Below are positions 8,272 through 16,283 of a stretch of DNA of 60,765 nt, in pieces. The notes beneath the pieces were generated by a model. That model ran no database searches. It was given only the letters and a program-made list of their open reading frames with translations, and was not told the DNA's origin. Position 1 is the stretch's first letter. Each line of letters starts with the position of its first letter. Made by a program: the position numbers and the translations under genes. Source of the stretch: Daejeonella rubra (lineage in GTDB: Bacteria; Bacteroidota; Bacteroidia; Sphingobacteriales; Sphingobacteriaceae); the NCBI RefSeq assembly GCF_900103545.1, contig NZ_FNHH01000025.1:1-60765 (forward strand), given 5' to 3'.

Positions 8272-9528
8272 TTAAGCTAAATTGAAAGCTTTTTTAACCT
8301 GATCCGTAAAATCAAGCTTTTCCCAAGTAAACAACTCAACATCTACAGTTTTTGATTCTCCGTTCGAACCATTAAATGTTTTCGTTACAACTTCATTTAT
8401 TCTGCCCATATGTCCATATGCTGCAGTTTCAGAATAGATCGGATTACGAAGTTTTAAACGGGTTTCAATACCGTAAGGTGTCATGTCAAAAAGCGAAGAT
8501 ATTTTTTGTGCGATCTCACCATCGGTGAAATCAACATTTGCAGTACCGTAAGTATCTACAAAAATACCCATTGGATCTTTAACACCGATCGCATAGGATA
8601 CCTGAACAAGTATCTCACTGCAAACACCTGCCGCAACAAGATTTTTAGCAATATGTCGTGTTGCATAAGCTGCAGAACGATCCACTTTGGAAGGGTCTTT
8701 TCCAGAGAATGCGCCGCCACCGTGTGCGCCTTTTCCACCGTAGGTATCAACAATGATCTTACGACCAGTTAATCCAGTGTCACCATGGGGACCACCGATC
8801 ACGAATTTACCTGTAGGATTGATATGGTACTTTATAGCATCAGTAAATAAAGTCTGAAGTTCAGGTTTAAGCTGTGCTTTAATTCTTGGAATTAATATTG
8901 AAACAATATCCTGCTGGATCTTTTTCTGCATATTTTCTTCTGAATCGAAGTCGTCATGCTGAGTAGATACTACAATGGCATCGATGCGAACTGGCTTATG
9001 ATCATCACTGTATTCAATGGTTACCTGTGACTTAGCATCAGGACGAAGATACTTGATAGATGAGTTTTCTCTTCTTAGGATTGCCAGCTCTGTTAAGATC
9101 TTATGAGCCAGATCCAATGCCAGTGGCATATAGTTATCAGTCTCATTGGTGGCATAACCAAACATCATACCCTGATCTCCGGCACCCTGATCTTGTTTAT
9201 TTACACGGTCAACACCCTGATTGATATCTGCTGACTGCTCATGGATTGCTGAAATAACACCGCATGAATCTGCTTCGAACATATATTCGGATTTTGTGTA
9301 TCCAATTTTACGAATTACATCACGAGCAATTTTTTGAGCATCTAAATAAACCTGAGATTTTACTTCTCCGGCTAATACAACAAGGCCGGTAGTGACTAAT
9401 GTCTCACAGGCAACTTTTGAATCTGGATCCCAGGCTAAAAAATTATCGATTAAAGCGTCTGATATCTGATCAGCTACCTTGTCAGGATGTCCTTCTGATA
9501 CAGATTCTGAGGTAAATAAATAAGGCAT
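8272..9528 (-). CDS. metK: S-adenosylmethionine synthetase
   Basis: Makes S-adenosylmethionine from methionine and ATP. I set the start at 9528 (MPYLFTSESVSEGHPDKVAD), giving 418 aa, the normal size; the frame stays open upstream to an ATG at 9678, but the extra 50 residues would come from the promoter and leader RNA. All hallmark motifs are present: GHPDKVADQISDA, the ATP-binding GDQGMMFGYATNE, and the glycine-rich phosphate loop GGGAFSGKDPSKVDRSAAY. The gene is monocistronic, with its own terminator, and has a roughly 150-nt leader that appears to hold a SAM-II riboswitch, i.e. feedback control by its product. Confidence 0.97.
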   Translation of the reverse strand: MPYLFTSESVSEGHPDKVADQISDALIDNFLAWDPDSKVACETLVTTGLVVLAGEVKSQVYLDAQKIARDVIRKIGYTKSEYMFEADSCGVISAIHEQSADINQGVDRVNKQDQGAGDQGMMFGYATNETDNYMPLALDLAHKILTELAILRRENSSIKYLRPDAKSQVTIEYSDDHKPVRIDAIVVSTQHDDFDSEENMQKKIQQDIVSILIPRIKAQLKPELQTLFTDAIKYHINPTGKFVIGGPHGDTGLTGRKIIVDTYGGKGAHGGGAFSGKDPSKVDRSAAYATRHIAKNLVAAGVCSEILVQVSYAIGVKDPMGIFVDTYGTANVDFTDGEIAQKISSLFDMTPYGIETRLKLRNPIYSETAAYGHMGRINEVVTKTFNGSNGESKTVDVELFTWEKLDFTDQVKKAFNLA

Positions 9529-9618
9529 AGAGTTTTTATTAAATATTAAATATTCTAGACTGTTAACAATAATGCAGGAAAGTGGGGATAGTATTGATCG
9601 GAGTAAAAATCGGCAGAA

Positions 9619-9670
9619 TGTTTTAGCACTTTTTTTTACGTGGTTGCAATCAACGCAAATCGATCCACTT
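9619..9670 (-). ncRNA. Probable SAM-II (SAM-alpha) riboswitch upstream of metK
   Basis: On the minus strand the leader carries, in order, GTGG (9668-9665), GATTTG, TTGCAA, CCACG with CCAC (9643-9640) closing the stem, then TAAA and GCTAAAA (9627-9621). This order and the key words (GATTTG ... TTGCA-CCACG-AAA ... GCTAAA) are what I know of the SAM-II pseudoknot consensus. The P1 stem has four Watson-Crick pairs. GCGTT in the loop can pair with AGTGC just before TAAAA as the pseudoknot. The element starts within a few nt of the expected transcription start. The match is by eye, not by covariance model. Confidence 0.65.
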
Positions 9671-9680
9671 TTTTGCATAG

Positions 9681-9688
9681 CAAAAGTA
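9681..9688 (-). promoter_or_regulatory. metK promoter -7 box TACTTTTG
   Basis: On the minus strand this matches TAnnTTTG exactly. It places the transcription start a few nt later, right at the 5' edge of the SAM-II-like element. No clear TTTG -33 box was found. Confidence 0.5.
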
Positions 9689-9720
9689 GGATAAATATTA
9701 TGTTCTAAAAAATTTAAGAG

Positions 9721-9728
9721 TATTTTTG
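9721..9728 (+). promoter_or_regulatory. Promoter -7 box TATTTTTG of the lipid kinase gene
   Basis: Matches TAnnTTTG, 20 nt before the TTG start of the lipid kinase. With the metK box at 9681-9688 it forms a compact divergent promoter pair. Confidence 0.45.
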
Positions 9729-9748
9729 ATGTTAAAATCTAAATTAAC

Positions 9749-10621
9749 TTGAAAAGAAAAATTTTATTCGTTATCAATCCGATTTCAGGAGGAAAGACCA
9801 AATATAATTTTCCAGAAAAGATTGATAAATATCTGGATAAGAGCAAATTTGATTCTGAATGTGTCTTTACGGAATATCATGGTCATGGATCTCTTCTTGC
9901 AGCTGAAGCGCTCAGAAATGGAGTAGATATTCTGGTTGCAGTGGGAGGTGATGGTACAATAAATGAGGTAGCATCTGAAGTTGAGGGAACAAATAAGTTA
10001 ATGGGAATAATACCATTTGGATCAGGGAATGGGCTGGCCAGATCTTTGGGGATTCCAATTGGTGATGTGCAAGCTATAAAAAGAATAAATAAACTTCATA
10101 TTAGTAAAATCGATTCAGGCACATTTAACGGCAGGAAATTTTTTAATATGGCAGGAATTGGATTTGATGCTCAGATTAGTTCACGTTTTGCTGAAAATGT
10201 AAAGCGCGGTCTTAGCAGCTATGTTAAGATAGCTTTCTCAGAAGTTTCCAATTATCATTCTCAGCATTATAGTCTTACGATAGATGGAAAAGAATATGAG
10301 CATCAGGCCTTTATGATTAGCATTGCTAATTCATCTCAGTATGGTAACAACGCACATATTTCTCCTTTCGCCTCTCTGAATGATGGTATGCTGGATATTT
10401 GTATCCTAAAACCATTCCCTCTTTATATATTTCCTGCATTAGTGCTTAGAATGTTCAGAAAGACTACACATAAATCAAACTACCTGGAGATAATTCAGGG
10501 CAGAAAGATCATTATTACAAGAGAGAGCTCTGCAGCAGTTCATCTGGATGGAGATCCGTTTAATATGGGAACAATCCTGAGTATCGGAGTAAATCCACAT
10601 TCTTTAAATATTCTTAATTAA
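9749..10621 (+). CDS. Diacylglycerol kinase family lipid kinase (YegS/DagK type)
   Basis: A 290-aa cytoplasmic kinase. The nucleotide-binding signature VGGDGTINEV lies at about residues 65-74 and is followed by PFGSGNGLARSLGI; the C-terminal part has the usual HLDGDPF segment. By family it phosphorylates diacylglycerol or a related lipid. The start codon is TTG (9749), right before KRKILFVINPISGG, the normal N-terminus for this family, so I keep it. The SUI1-like gene follows 3 bp after the stop, suggesting a two-gene operon. Confidence 0.88.
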   Translation: MKRKILFVINPISGGKTKYNFPEKIDKYLDKSKFDSECVFTEYHGHGSLLAAEALRNGVDILVAVGGDGTINEVASEVEGTNKLMGIIPFGSGNGLARSLGIPIGDVQAIKRINKLHISKIDSGTFNGRKFFNMAGIGFDAQISSRFAENVKRGLSSYVKIAFSEVSNYHSQHYSLTIDGKEYEHQAFMISIANSSQYGNNAHISPFASLNDGMLDICILKPFPLYIFPALVLRMFRKTTHKSNYLEIIQGRKIIITRESSAAVHLDGDPFNMGTILSIGVNPHSLNILN

Positions 10622-10624
10622 TTT

Positions 10625-10969
10625 ATGTCTAAAAAGAATAAAAATTTTCTGGGGGTTGTATTTTCCACGGATCCTGACTTTGGGTATATTTCTGATGATT
10701 CTGAACCCCTGGAAACTCTGGAGCCCCGCCTCCAAGATCTGAGAGTTCAGCTCGACAGGAAACAACGCGGCGGTAAAGCAGTTACACTGGTTACCGGTTT
10801 TATTGGAACTAAGGAAGATCTTGAGATTCTGGGGAAAAAGTTAAAGCAAAAATGTGGAGTTGGCGGGACTGCCAAAGATGCCGAAATTATAATTCAGGGA
10901 GATTTTCGTGAAAAGGTCATGACATTGCTCCTGGCAGAAGGGTTTAAAGTAAAAAAAATCGGCGCTTAA
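10625..10969 (+). CDS. eIF1/SUI1-like translation factor (YciH family)
   Basis: A 114-aa protein of the SUI1/eIF1 fold. The conserved block is KAVTLVTGFIG at about 51-61 and CGVGGTAKD at about 77-85, followed by IQGDFREKV. The first 40 residues are a flexible acidic tail. Bacterial members (YciH) are thought to touch the small ribosomal subunit and influence start-site fidelity, but the role outside enterobacteria is not well established. It directly follows the lipid kinase gene. Confidence 0.87.
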   Translation: MSKKNKNFLGVVFSTDPDFGYISDDSEPLETLEPRLQDLRVQLDRKQRGGKAVTLVTGFIGTKEDLEILGKKLKQKCGVGGTAKDAEIIIQGDFREKVMTLLLAEGFKVKKIGA

Positions 10970-11071
10970 TAATTCAAAATATATATATATTAACTAATTG
11001 ATTATTAATTAATTATGTCTTAGTGTCTTAATTACGTTCAGCTTCTTTTCAACATTATTTTATTTTTATTT

Positions 11072-11095
11072 ATGCCTCAATAGGCATTATTTTTG
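11072..11095 (+). promoter_or_regulatory. Palindrome plus -7 box TATTTTTG before pckA
   Basis: ATGCCT-CAAT-AGGCAT (11072-11087) is a perfect 6-bp inverted repeat directly in front of TATTTTTG (11088-11095), a TAnnTTTG box. The palindrome sits where a repressor or activator could act between the two promoter boxes; it could instead be a weak terminator of the SUI1 gene. Confidence 0.4.
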
Positions 11096-11116
11096 ATAAA
11101 AAAATCCGATAATGAA

Positions 11117-12727
11117 ATGAACAGCATGAGGTTATCAAAAAGCAATCCAGACCTTCATTATCTAAATCTTGATAATGCAAAATTAATCAACTACCAATTA
11201 TCGCCATCTGAATTAATCGAAATTGCTATCTGCAACGGAGAAGCATATTTAGCAGATAGTGGTGCACTTGCAGCCGATACAGGTGAATTTACCGGACGTT
11301 CACCTCGTGATCGTTTCATCGTATGCGATAAAATCACAGAAGAATCAGTTTGGTGGGGTGATATTAATATCAAGTTCAGTGAACTGGAATTTGATTCATT
11401 ATTTATCAAAGTGACCCAATATCTTACTGAAAGGAAAATTTATGTGAGGGACGCTTATGCCTGTGCCAGTGAGGAATTCAGGTTGAATATCAGGGTAGTT
11501 ACAGAAACTGCCTATCAAAACCTATTCGCAAACAACTTGTTTCTAAGGCCCGCGCACGTTGATCCGGCTTCAAGACCTGAATGGACGATTATTGCGGCTC
11601 CCGGATTTAAAGCGAATCCTGAAATTGATGGAACCAGGCAGGCTAACTTCTGTATCATTAATTTTACAAGACAAATTATTCTGATTGGAGGTACCGGGTA
11701 CACTGGCGAGATTAAAAAAGGAATATTCTCAGTCCTTAATTTTATTTTACCTCACCAGCATAATGTTCTTTCTATGCATTGCTCTGCAAATATTGGTGCA
11801 GAGGGAGATACTGCAATATTTTTTGGTTTGTCAGGAACGGGTAAGACAACCCTTTCTGCCGATCCGGATCGGAGACTAATAGGTGATGATGAACATGGAT
11901 GGAGTAAAAACAGTGTTTTTAATTTTGAAGGAGGATGTTATGCAAAGTGTGTGGATCTTAGTCCGGAGAAGGAACCTCAAATTTATAAGGCAATACGCTA
12001 TGGTTCATTGTTAGAGAATATCAATTTTATTGAGGGAACCAGGACTGTTGATTTTAATAATATTGAAAAAACTGAGAACACGAGAGTAGCATATCCTATC
12101 AATTTTATAGATAATGCTTTTATTCCTTCTGTAGCTTCCGGTCCGAAAAACATCTTTTTTCTCACGGCTGATGCTTTTGGTGTATTACCTCCAATTTCAC
12201 GGCTAAGTCCTGCTCAGGCAATGTATCATTTTATCTCAGGTTATACAGCTAAAGTAGCTGGAACTGAGGCTGGTATCAATGAGCCGCAGGTAACGTTCTC
12301 TGCGTGTTTTGGCAAGGCCTTTTTGCCCTTGCATCCTACAAAATATGCCGAACTTTTGGGTCGGAATATCGAACGGTATGGGGTTAATGTATGGCTTATT
12401 AATACCGGATGGACTGGTGGGGAATATGGTACCGGGACCAGAATGAAACTTTCTTATACCAGAGCTATGATAGCAGCAGCATTAAATGGTAGCTTGCAGG
12501 ATGTAAAGTTTGAAGAGCATCCATTATTTGGATTGGCAATGCCTTTAACTTGTCCGGGTGTTCCTTCTGAAATTTTAAATCCAAGAAACACATGGAAAGA
12601 CAAACAAGCCTATGACCTTAAGGCAGCAGGCTTGGTAGAAGCATTTGTATCAAATTTTAAACAATATTCAAAATATACTGATAATGAGTTACTTATGGAT
12701 GAATCGAGGGTAAATGTGAATGCTTAA
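11117..12727 (+). CDS. pckA: Phosphoenolpyruvate carboxykinase (ATP)
   Basis: Gluconeogenic enzyme: oxaloacetate plus ATP gives phosphoenolpyruvate, CO2 and ADP. Motifs: the substrate site GEFTGRSPRDRF near residue 55, HCSANIGAEGDTAIFFGLSGTGKTT with the kinase P-loop at about 237, the metal site GDDEHGWS, and NTGWTGGEYGTGTRM. I choose ATG 11117 (536 aa). A TTG at 11093 is in frame, but it overlaps the -7 box at 11088-11095, so the transcript would begin after it. Length and motifs are those of the ATP-dependent family. Confidence 0.95.
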   Translation: MNSMRLSKSNPDLHYLNLDNAKLINYQLSPSELIEIAICNGEAYLADSGALAADTGEFTGRSPRDRFIVCDKITEESVWWGDINIKFSELEFDSLFIKVTQYLTERKIYVRDAYACASEEFRLNIRVVTETAYQNLFANNLFLRPAHVDPASRPEWTIIAAPGFKANPEIDGTRQANFCIINFTRQIILIGGTGYTGEIKKGIFSVLNFILPHQHNVLSMHCSANIGAEGDTAIFFGLSGTGKTTLSADPDRRLIGDDEHGWSKNSVFNFEGGCYAKCVDLSPEKEPQIYKAIRYGSLLENINFIEGTRTVDFNNIEKTENTRVAYPINFIDNAFIPSVASGPKNIFFLTADAFGVLPPISRLSPAQAMYHFISGYTAKVAGTEAGINEPQVTFSACFGKAFLPLHPTKYAELLGRNIERYGVNVWLINTGWTGGEYGTGTRMKLSYTRAMIAAALNGSLQDVKFEEHPLFGLAMPLTCPGVPSEILNPRNTWKDKQAYDLKAAGLVEAFVSNFKQYSKYTDNELLMDESRVNVNA

Positions 12728-13065
12728 ATTTTTAAAATCATGAGGTAAATTTGCATTTGCAATAAAAAATAGTTTTTATTGTAAAATGATTGCCGGATTT
12801 TGAAGGCGATCTTCTTTTAGAAAGGCATAGTTCTTGCTTAATTCTAGGGATGGCTTTGACAGGATTGAATTAATAAATTCACAAATAGTTTTTTATTAAG
12901 TCGAAAATTATATTTTTGTTAACCTTTAAGTATCAGGGTTACAGAAATATTATTTAGTTATATATTTAACACACATTATATTTAACATATTAAACAAGCA
13001 GTACCAAATAAAAATCAATTAACTTCTATTATTTAATCAACAACTAAAAACTAAATTTTAAAAAA
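12728..13065. other. Intergenic region between pckA and exbB
   Basis: 338 bp, very AT-rich. An A/T-only-type stem CAATAAAAA / TTTTTATTG (12760-12781, loop of 4) may end the pckA transcript. A TATTTTTG box (12911-12918) is a candidate start point for the exb operon, leaving a leader of about 140 nt. I see no open reading frame or folded RNA that I recognise. Confidence 0.5.
12911..12918 (+). promoter_or_regulatory. Candidate -7 box TATTTTTG of the exb/tonB operon
   Basis: TAnnTTTG match about 150 nt before exbB, the only good one in this gap. No convincing -33 TTTG. Confidence 0.4.
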
Positions 13066-13893
13066 ATGGCGAACGCACCAAAACCAACAACAGCTAAGAA
13101 AGAGAGCTCTGGTTCAAGCATTTTTGCAAGTCTATCTATTGTGATGTGTATTCTTGTCGGAGTACTGTTATGGAAATTCGTAATGGGAGATCCTGCTAAT
13201 TTTGAAGGTGGAGATCCTGAGAACGGTCACCCACTACCAGGTAACTACTTCGGAATGGTTTACAAAGGAGGATATGTTGTACCAGTACTGATGGGTTTAT
13301 TCCTTATGGTGATCGTATTTTCATTCGAGCGTTTCTTTGTTATCGGAAAAGCTACAGGTAAAGGGAACATTGATTTATTTGTAAAGAAAGTACAAAGTTT
13401 TATCGGTGCTGGAAACATTGATTCAGCTATTGCTGAGTGCGATAAACAAGAAGGTTCTGTTGCAAATGTGATCAAATCTGGTTTGAAGAAATACAAAGAA
13501 ATGGAAGTTGAACCTAAAATGGATACTGAGCAAAAATGTCTGGCTATTCAAAAGGATATTGAAGAAGCTACCGCTTTGGAAATGCCAATGTTAGAACAAA
13601 ACTTAACTGTAATTGCAACTTTGGTATCAATTGGTACCCTGACTGGCCTGTTAGGTACAGTAACAGGTATGATCAAGGCCTTCGCGGCTTTATCAACTGC
13701 AGGCTCACCGGATCAGGCAGCTCTTGCAAATGGTATTTCTGAAGCATTGATCAATACTGCAACTGGTATCGCTACTTCTACTGTTGCGATCATCATGTAT
13801 AATATATTCACTTCTAAAATTGATAAATTGACATATGCAATTGATGAGGCAGGCTTCTCTATTGTTCAAACTTACGCCAGTACTCATAAATAA
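13066..13893 (+). CDS. exbB: MotA/TolQ/ExbB proton channel protein
   Basis: A 275-aa inner-membrane protein. Hydrophobic segments lie at about 25-41, 69-93, 180-206 and 225-250, the last two forming the conserved MotA/TolQ/ExbB core (LTVIATLVSIGTLTGLLGTV). The extra N-terminal segment and the short periplasmic insert (GDPANFEGGDPENGHP) are typical of the Bacteroidota form. With the two ExbD proteins it should use the proton gradient to drive the TonB encoded downstream. First gene of an operon that runs to 18877; a strong hairpin lies between it and the next gene. Confidence 0.93.
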   Translation: MANAPKPTTAKKESSGSSIFASLSIVMCILVGVLLWKFVMGDPANFEGGDPENGHPLPGNYFGMVYKGGYVVPVLMGLFLMVIVFSFERFFVIGKATGKGNIDLFVKKVQSFIGAGNIDSAIAECDKQEGSVANVIKSGLKKYKEMEVEPKMDTEQKCLAIQKDIEEATALEMPMLEQNLTVIATLVSIGTLTGLLGTVTGMIKAFAALSTAGSPDQAALANGISEALINTATGIATSTVAIIMYNIFTSKIDKLTYAIDEAGFSIVQTYASTHK

Positions 13894-13910
13894 TAGGTTT
13901 TGAAAAATTT

Positions 13911-13941
13911 ATTCCGGGTTTATGGAAAACCCGGAATATTT
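13911..13941 (+). terminator. Strong hairpin between exbB and exbD (attenuator or processing site)
   Basis: ATTCCGGGTTT / AAACCCGGAAT, a perfect 11-bp stem with a 5-nt loop and only four T after it. The tail is too short for full termination, so partial read-through or 3'-end protection is more likely. Confidence 0.7.
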
Positions 13942-13979
13942 TCATCTCTATAATAAATCGTATTAATTTAAAATAAGCA

Positions 13980-14606
13980 ATGTCTAGAATTAAAGTTGCC
14001 AGAAAAAGTACGGCTATCGACATGACAGCAATGTGTGACGTGTCCTTTTTGTTGCTTACCTTCTTTATCCTTACAGCAACAGCCCGTCAGCCTGAACCTC
14101 TTCCTGTTGATACCCCTGCATCAACAGTAAAGTTTAAATTGCCTGATTTGGATATAGCAACACTGACTATTGGTCAGAAAGGTAAAGTGTTTTTTGGAGT
14201 ACCGGGTCAACCTATCCGCAAGCGGACTCTTGAATTGATGGGCGAAAAGTACCAGATCCAGTTTACCGATGAGGAAAAGACCCGTTTTTCAGTAATGGAA
14301 AGTTTTGGGGTTCCAATAGGAAACCTAAAGCAGATCATCATGTTAAAAGGAGATGAACGTAATGCAGCCGGGCTACAGCCTGGAATTCCTACAGATTCAG
14401 TAGGTCAGCGTCCATCCGAATTGCACGACTGGCTTTTATCAGCACGTTATGCAACGAAAGAACTTAATAATGTTGATATGCGTGTCAGTATTAAAGGTGA
14501 TTCAGGGGAAGAATATCCTTCCATCAAGAAAATATTGGGAATCCTTCAGGATCAGAATATTAACAAATTTAGTCTGATCACCTCTCTGAGGGCAGACGAG
14601 AAGTAA
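13980..14606 (+). CDS. exbD: Biopolymer transport protein ExbD (first copy)
   Basis: A 208-aa ExbD/TolR-family protein. One N-terminal transmembrane helix (about 15-34) is preceded by the conserved IDMTAMCDVSFLLLTFFIL, which holds the essential Asp in the membrane. The periplasmic domain is longer than in enterobacterial ExbD (about 140 aa) and ends with the conserved YPSIKKILGILQDQNINKFSLIT. Second gene of the TonB-energising operon. The presence of two ExbD paralogues in a row is common in this phylum. Confidence 0.93.
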   Translation: MSRIKVARKSTAIDMTAMCDVSFLLLTFFILTATARQPEPLPVDTPASTVKFKLPDLDIATLTIGQKGKVFFGVPGQPIRKRTLELMGEKYQIQFTDEEKTRFSVMESFGVPIGNLKQIIMLKGDERNAAGLQPGIPTDSVGQRPSELHDWLLSARYATKELNNVDMRVSIKGDSGEEYPSIKKILGILQDQNINKFSLITSLRADEK

Positions 14607-14630
14607 TTCGTATAATAAATATAAAACGCG

Positions 14631-15182
14631 ATGGCAGAATTAGATACCTCCGGCGGGGGTAAGAATAAAGGCGGGAAAGTAAGAAGTAAGAAGCAATCAA
14701 CACGTGTAGATTTAACTGCAATGGTGGATTTGGCTTTCCTTCTGATTACCTTCTTCATGCTTACCACTACGCTGGCTAAACCTCAGGCAATGGATTTAGC
14801 CATGCCTGATAAGGAAAAAGACGATCAGCAGGAATTAACAGTTGCTGATAACAGAACAATGACTATACTTTTAGGGGATAATAATCGCCTGGAATGGTAT
14901 ATGGGACTTGTTGATAAGCCTCTAACTCCTCCTCAGGTTGATAATTATGGAAGGAATGGCATCAGAAAAGCTTTGATCGAAAATGCTAAAAAGGTTATTG
15001 CAACTACTGGTGATCCAAGTAAAGGATTAATCGTTTTGATCAAACCTAGTGATCAGTCAAATTATAGAAATTTTGTAGATATCCTTGATGAAATGAAAGT
15101 TTCAAACATAGATAGGTACGCGATCGTTGAGATCTCTGAACCGGATATCGCTTTATTAAAGCGTGATGGCCTCTACAAATAG
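14631..15182 (+). CDS. exbD: Biopolymer transport protein ExbD (second copy)
   Basis: A 183-aa ExbD paralogue. The N-terminus is basic and glycine-rich, then VDLTAMVDLAFLLITFFMLTT gives the membrane helix (about 26-47) with the conserved Asp. The periplasmic domain keeps the YRNFVDILDEMKVSNIDRYAIVEI ending, shortened here in description. It differs clearly from the first copy in the middle, so it is an old duplication, not a recent one. It probably forms hetero-oligomers with it in the ExbB pentamer (inference). Confidence 0.92.
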   Translation: MAELDTSGGGKNKGGKVRSKKQSTRVDLTAMVDLAFLLITFFMLTTTLAKPQAMDLAMPDKEKDDQQELTVADNRTMTILLGDNNRLEWYMGLVDKPLTPPQVDNYGRNGIRKALIENAKKVIATTGDPSKGLIVLIKPSDQSNYRNFVDILDEMKVSNIDRYAIVEISEPDIALLKRDGLYK

Positions 15183-15220
15183 TTATATTAAACAATTATT
15201 AACCCTTTAAAGAATTAAAT

Positions 15221-16045
15221 ATGTTAGGGTCTAAAATAGATTTATTCAAACCGGAATGGCTGGATGTTGTGTTCGCCGGGAGAAATAAAAACTATGGTGC
15301 TTATGATTTAAGGAAAGATAATTCCAAAACCACAAGTCGCGCAGTTCTTATTGGTTCAATACTTTTTATTATAGTGGTTTCATTACCATTAATTATTAGG
15401 TATATATCCGGAATATTGCCAGAGGATGAAAAGGTAAAGATTACAGAAGTTGTTCTCGCACCTCCTCCTCCAATTAACAAAGAAGAGCTTCCACCGCCTC
15501 CTCCTGAACCTCCTAAACCAAAGATCGATCAGATCAAATTTCCTCCTCCGGTAGTTGTACCAGCAGAAGAAGTTAGAGATGAAGAGCCACCAACAATTGA
15601 AGAATTGAAAGTTGCTGATCCTGGTCAGAAGACTATTGAGGGTGATCCAAATGCAGACATCGTTATCGATGAACCAGTTGGCGAAGCTCCAAAAGAAGCT
15701 GAAGTTACTGAGGATAATAGCATCAAGGATTTTGCAAGTGTAGAAGTTCTTCCTGAATTTACAGGGGGTATGGCTGGATGGGGAAAATATCTTCAGAAAA
15801 ATTTGAAGTATCCTCCAATGGCTCGTGAAAATAACATTACAGGTCGCGTTATTATGAGTTTCGTTGTTGAGAAAAATGGACAACTTACTGATATTAAGGT
15901 ACTTCGTGGTATTGGGGGCGGTTGTGATGAAGAAGCGATCCGGGTATTGAAAAATGCACCAGCCTGGAAGCCAGGTATTCAAAATGGTCGCCCTGTAAGG
16001 GTTGCCTATACAATGCCTATTTTCTTCCAGTTGGCAGGTCAATAG
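15221..16045 (+). CDS. tonB: Energy transducer TonB
   Basis: A 274-aa TonB. A cytoplasmic head (residues 1-40, with the FAGRNKNYGAYDLRK motif common in Bacteroidota TonB), one transmembrane helix (about 43-62), a proline-rich spacer (about 80-120, with PPPPP runs), an acidic linker, and the C-terminal TonB domain (about 178-274) with YPPMARENNITGRV and a GGGCDEEAIRVLK loop. It transmits energy from ExbB/ExbD to outer-membrane receptors such as the one at 41833. The opposite strand holds a long open frame, a by-product of the proline-rich composition. Confidence 0.95.
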   Translation: MLGSKIDLFKPEWLDVVFAGRNKNYGAYDLRKDNSKTTSRAVLIGSILFIIVVSLPLIIRYISGILPEDEKVKITEVVLAPPPPINKEELPPPPPEPPKPKIDQIKFPPPVVVPAEEVRDEEPPTIEELKVADPGQKTIEGDPNADIVIDEPVGEAPKEAEVTEDNSIKDFASVEVLPEFTGGMAGWGKYLQKNLKYPPMARENNITGRVIMSFVVEKNGQLTDIKVLRGIGGGCDEEAIRVLKNAPAWKPGIQNGRPVRVAYTMPIFFQLAGQ

Positions 16046-16050
16046 TATTG

Positions 16051-16272
16051 ATGTCTTTTTCTGAACAGGAACAGAACAAACAGAAATCGCCCGCAAAGCG
16101 ATTTCTGTTTATTTTAGGGCTGGGGATGTTTGCCCTTTATTTTGCCTTAGGAGTAGCTATTATTTTCTGGAAAGATTTTCCTATTGATCTTTCCTTTGGA
16201 TATAGATTAGCATTTGCCATACTATTGATTGTTTATTCATTTATCAGATTTGTACGTTTACTTCGTTCTTAG
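16051..16272 (+). CDS. Small two-helix membrane protein of unknown function
   Basis: A 73-aa protein starting at ATG 16051 (a TTG immediately before it is also in frame). A polar, Lys/Gln-rich N-terminus (about 18 aa) precedes two hydrophobic helices, about 20-41 (FLFILGLGMFALYFALGVAI) and 50-66, and the protein ends with basic residues. It begins 5 nt after tonB and is followed 11 nt later by the lipoprotein gene, so it belongs to the exb/tonB operon. I do not recognise a named family. Confidence 0.75.
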   Translation: MSFSEQEQNKQKSPAKRFLFILGLGMFALYFALGVAIIFWKDFPIDLSFGYRLAFAILLIVYSFIRFVRLLRS

Positions 16273-16283
16273 TACTAAATGTT

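Noticed and set aside
9529..9678. 50-codon N-terminal extension of metK
   Set aside because: It would be translated from the riboswitch-like leader and its ATG lies next to the -7 promoter box; the normal MetK N-terminus begins at 9528.
15389..16096. A 235-codon open frame on the minus strand over tonB
   Set aside because: It is the reverse of the proline-rich, well-supported tonB gene; the product is full of Trp, Phe, Arg and Asn with no motif.
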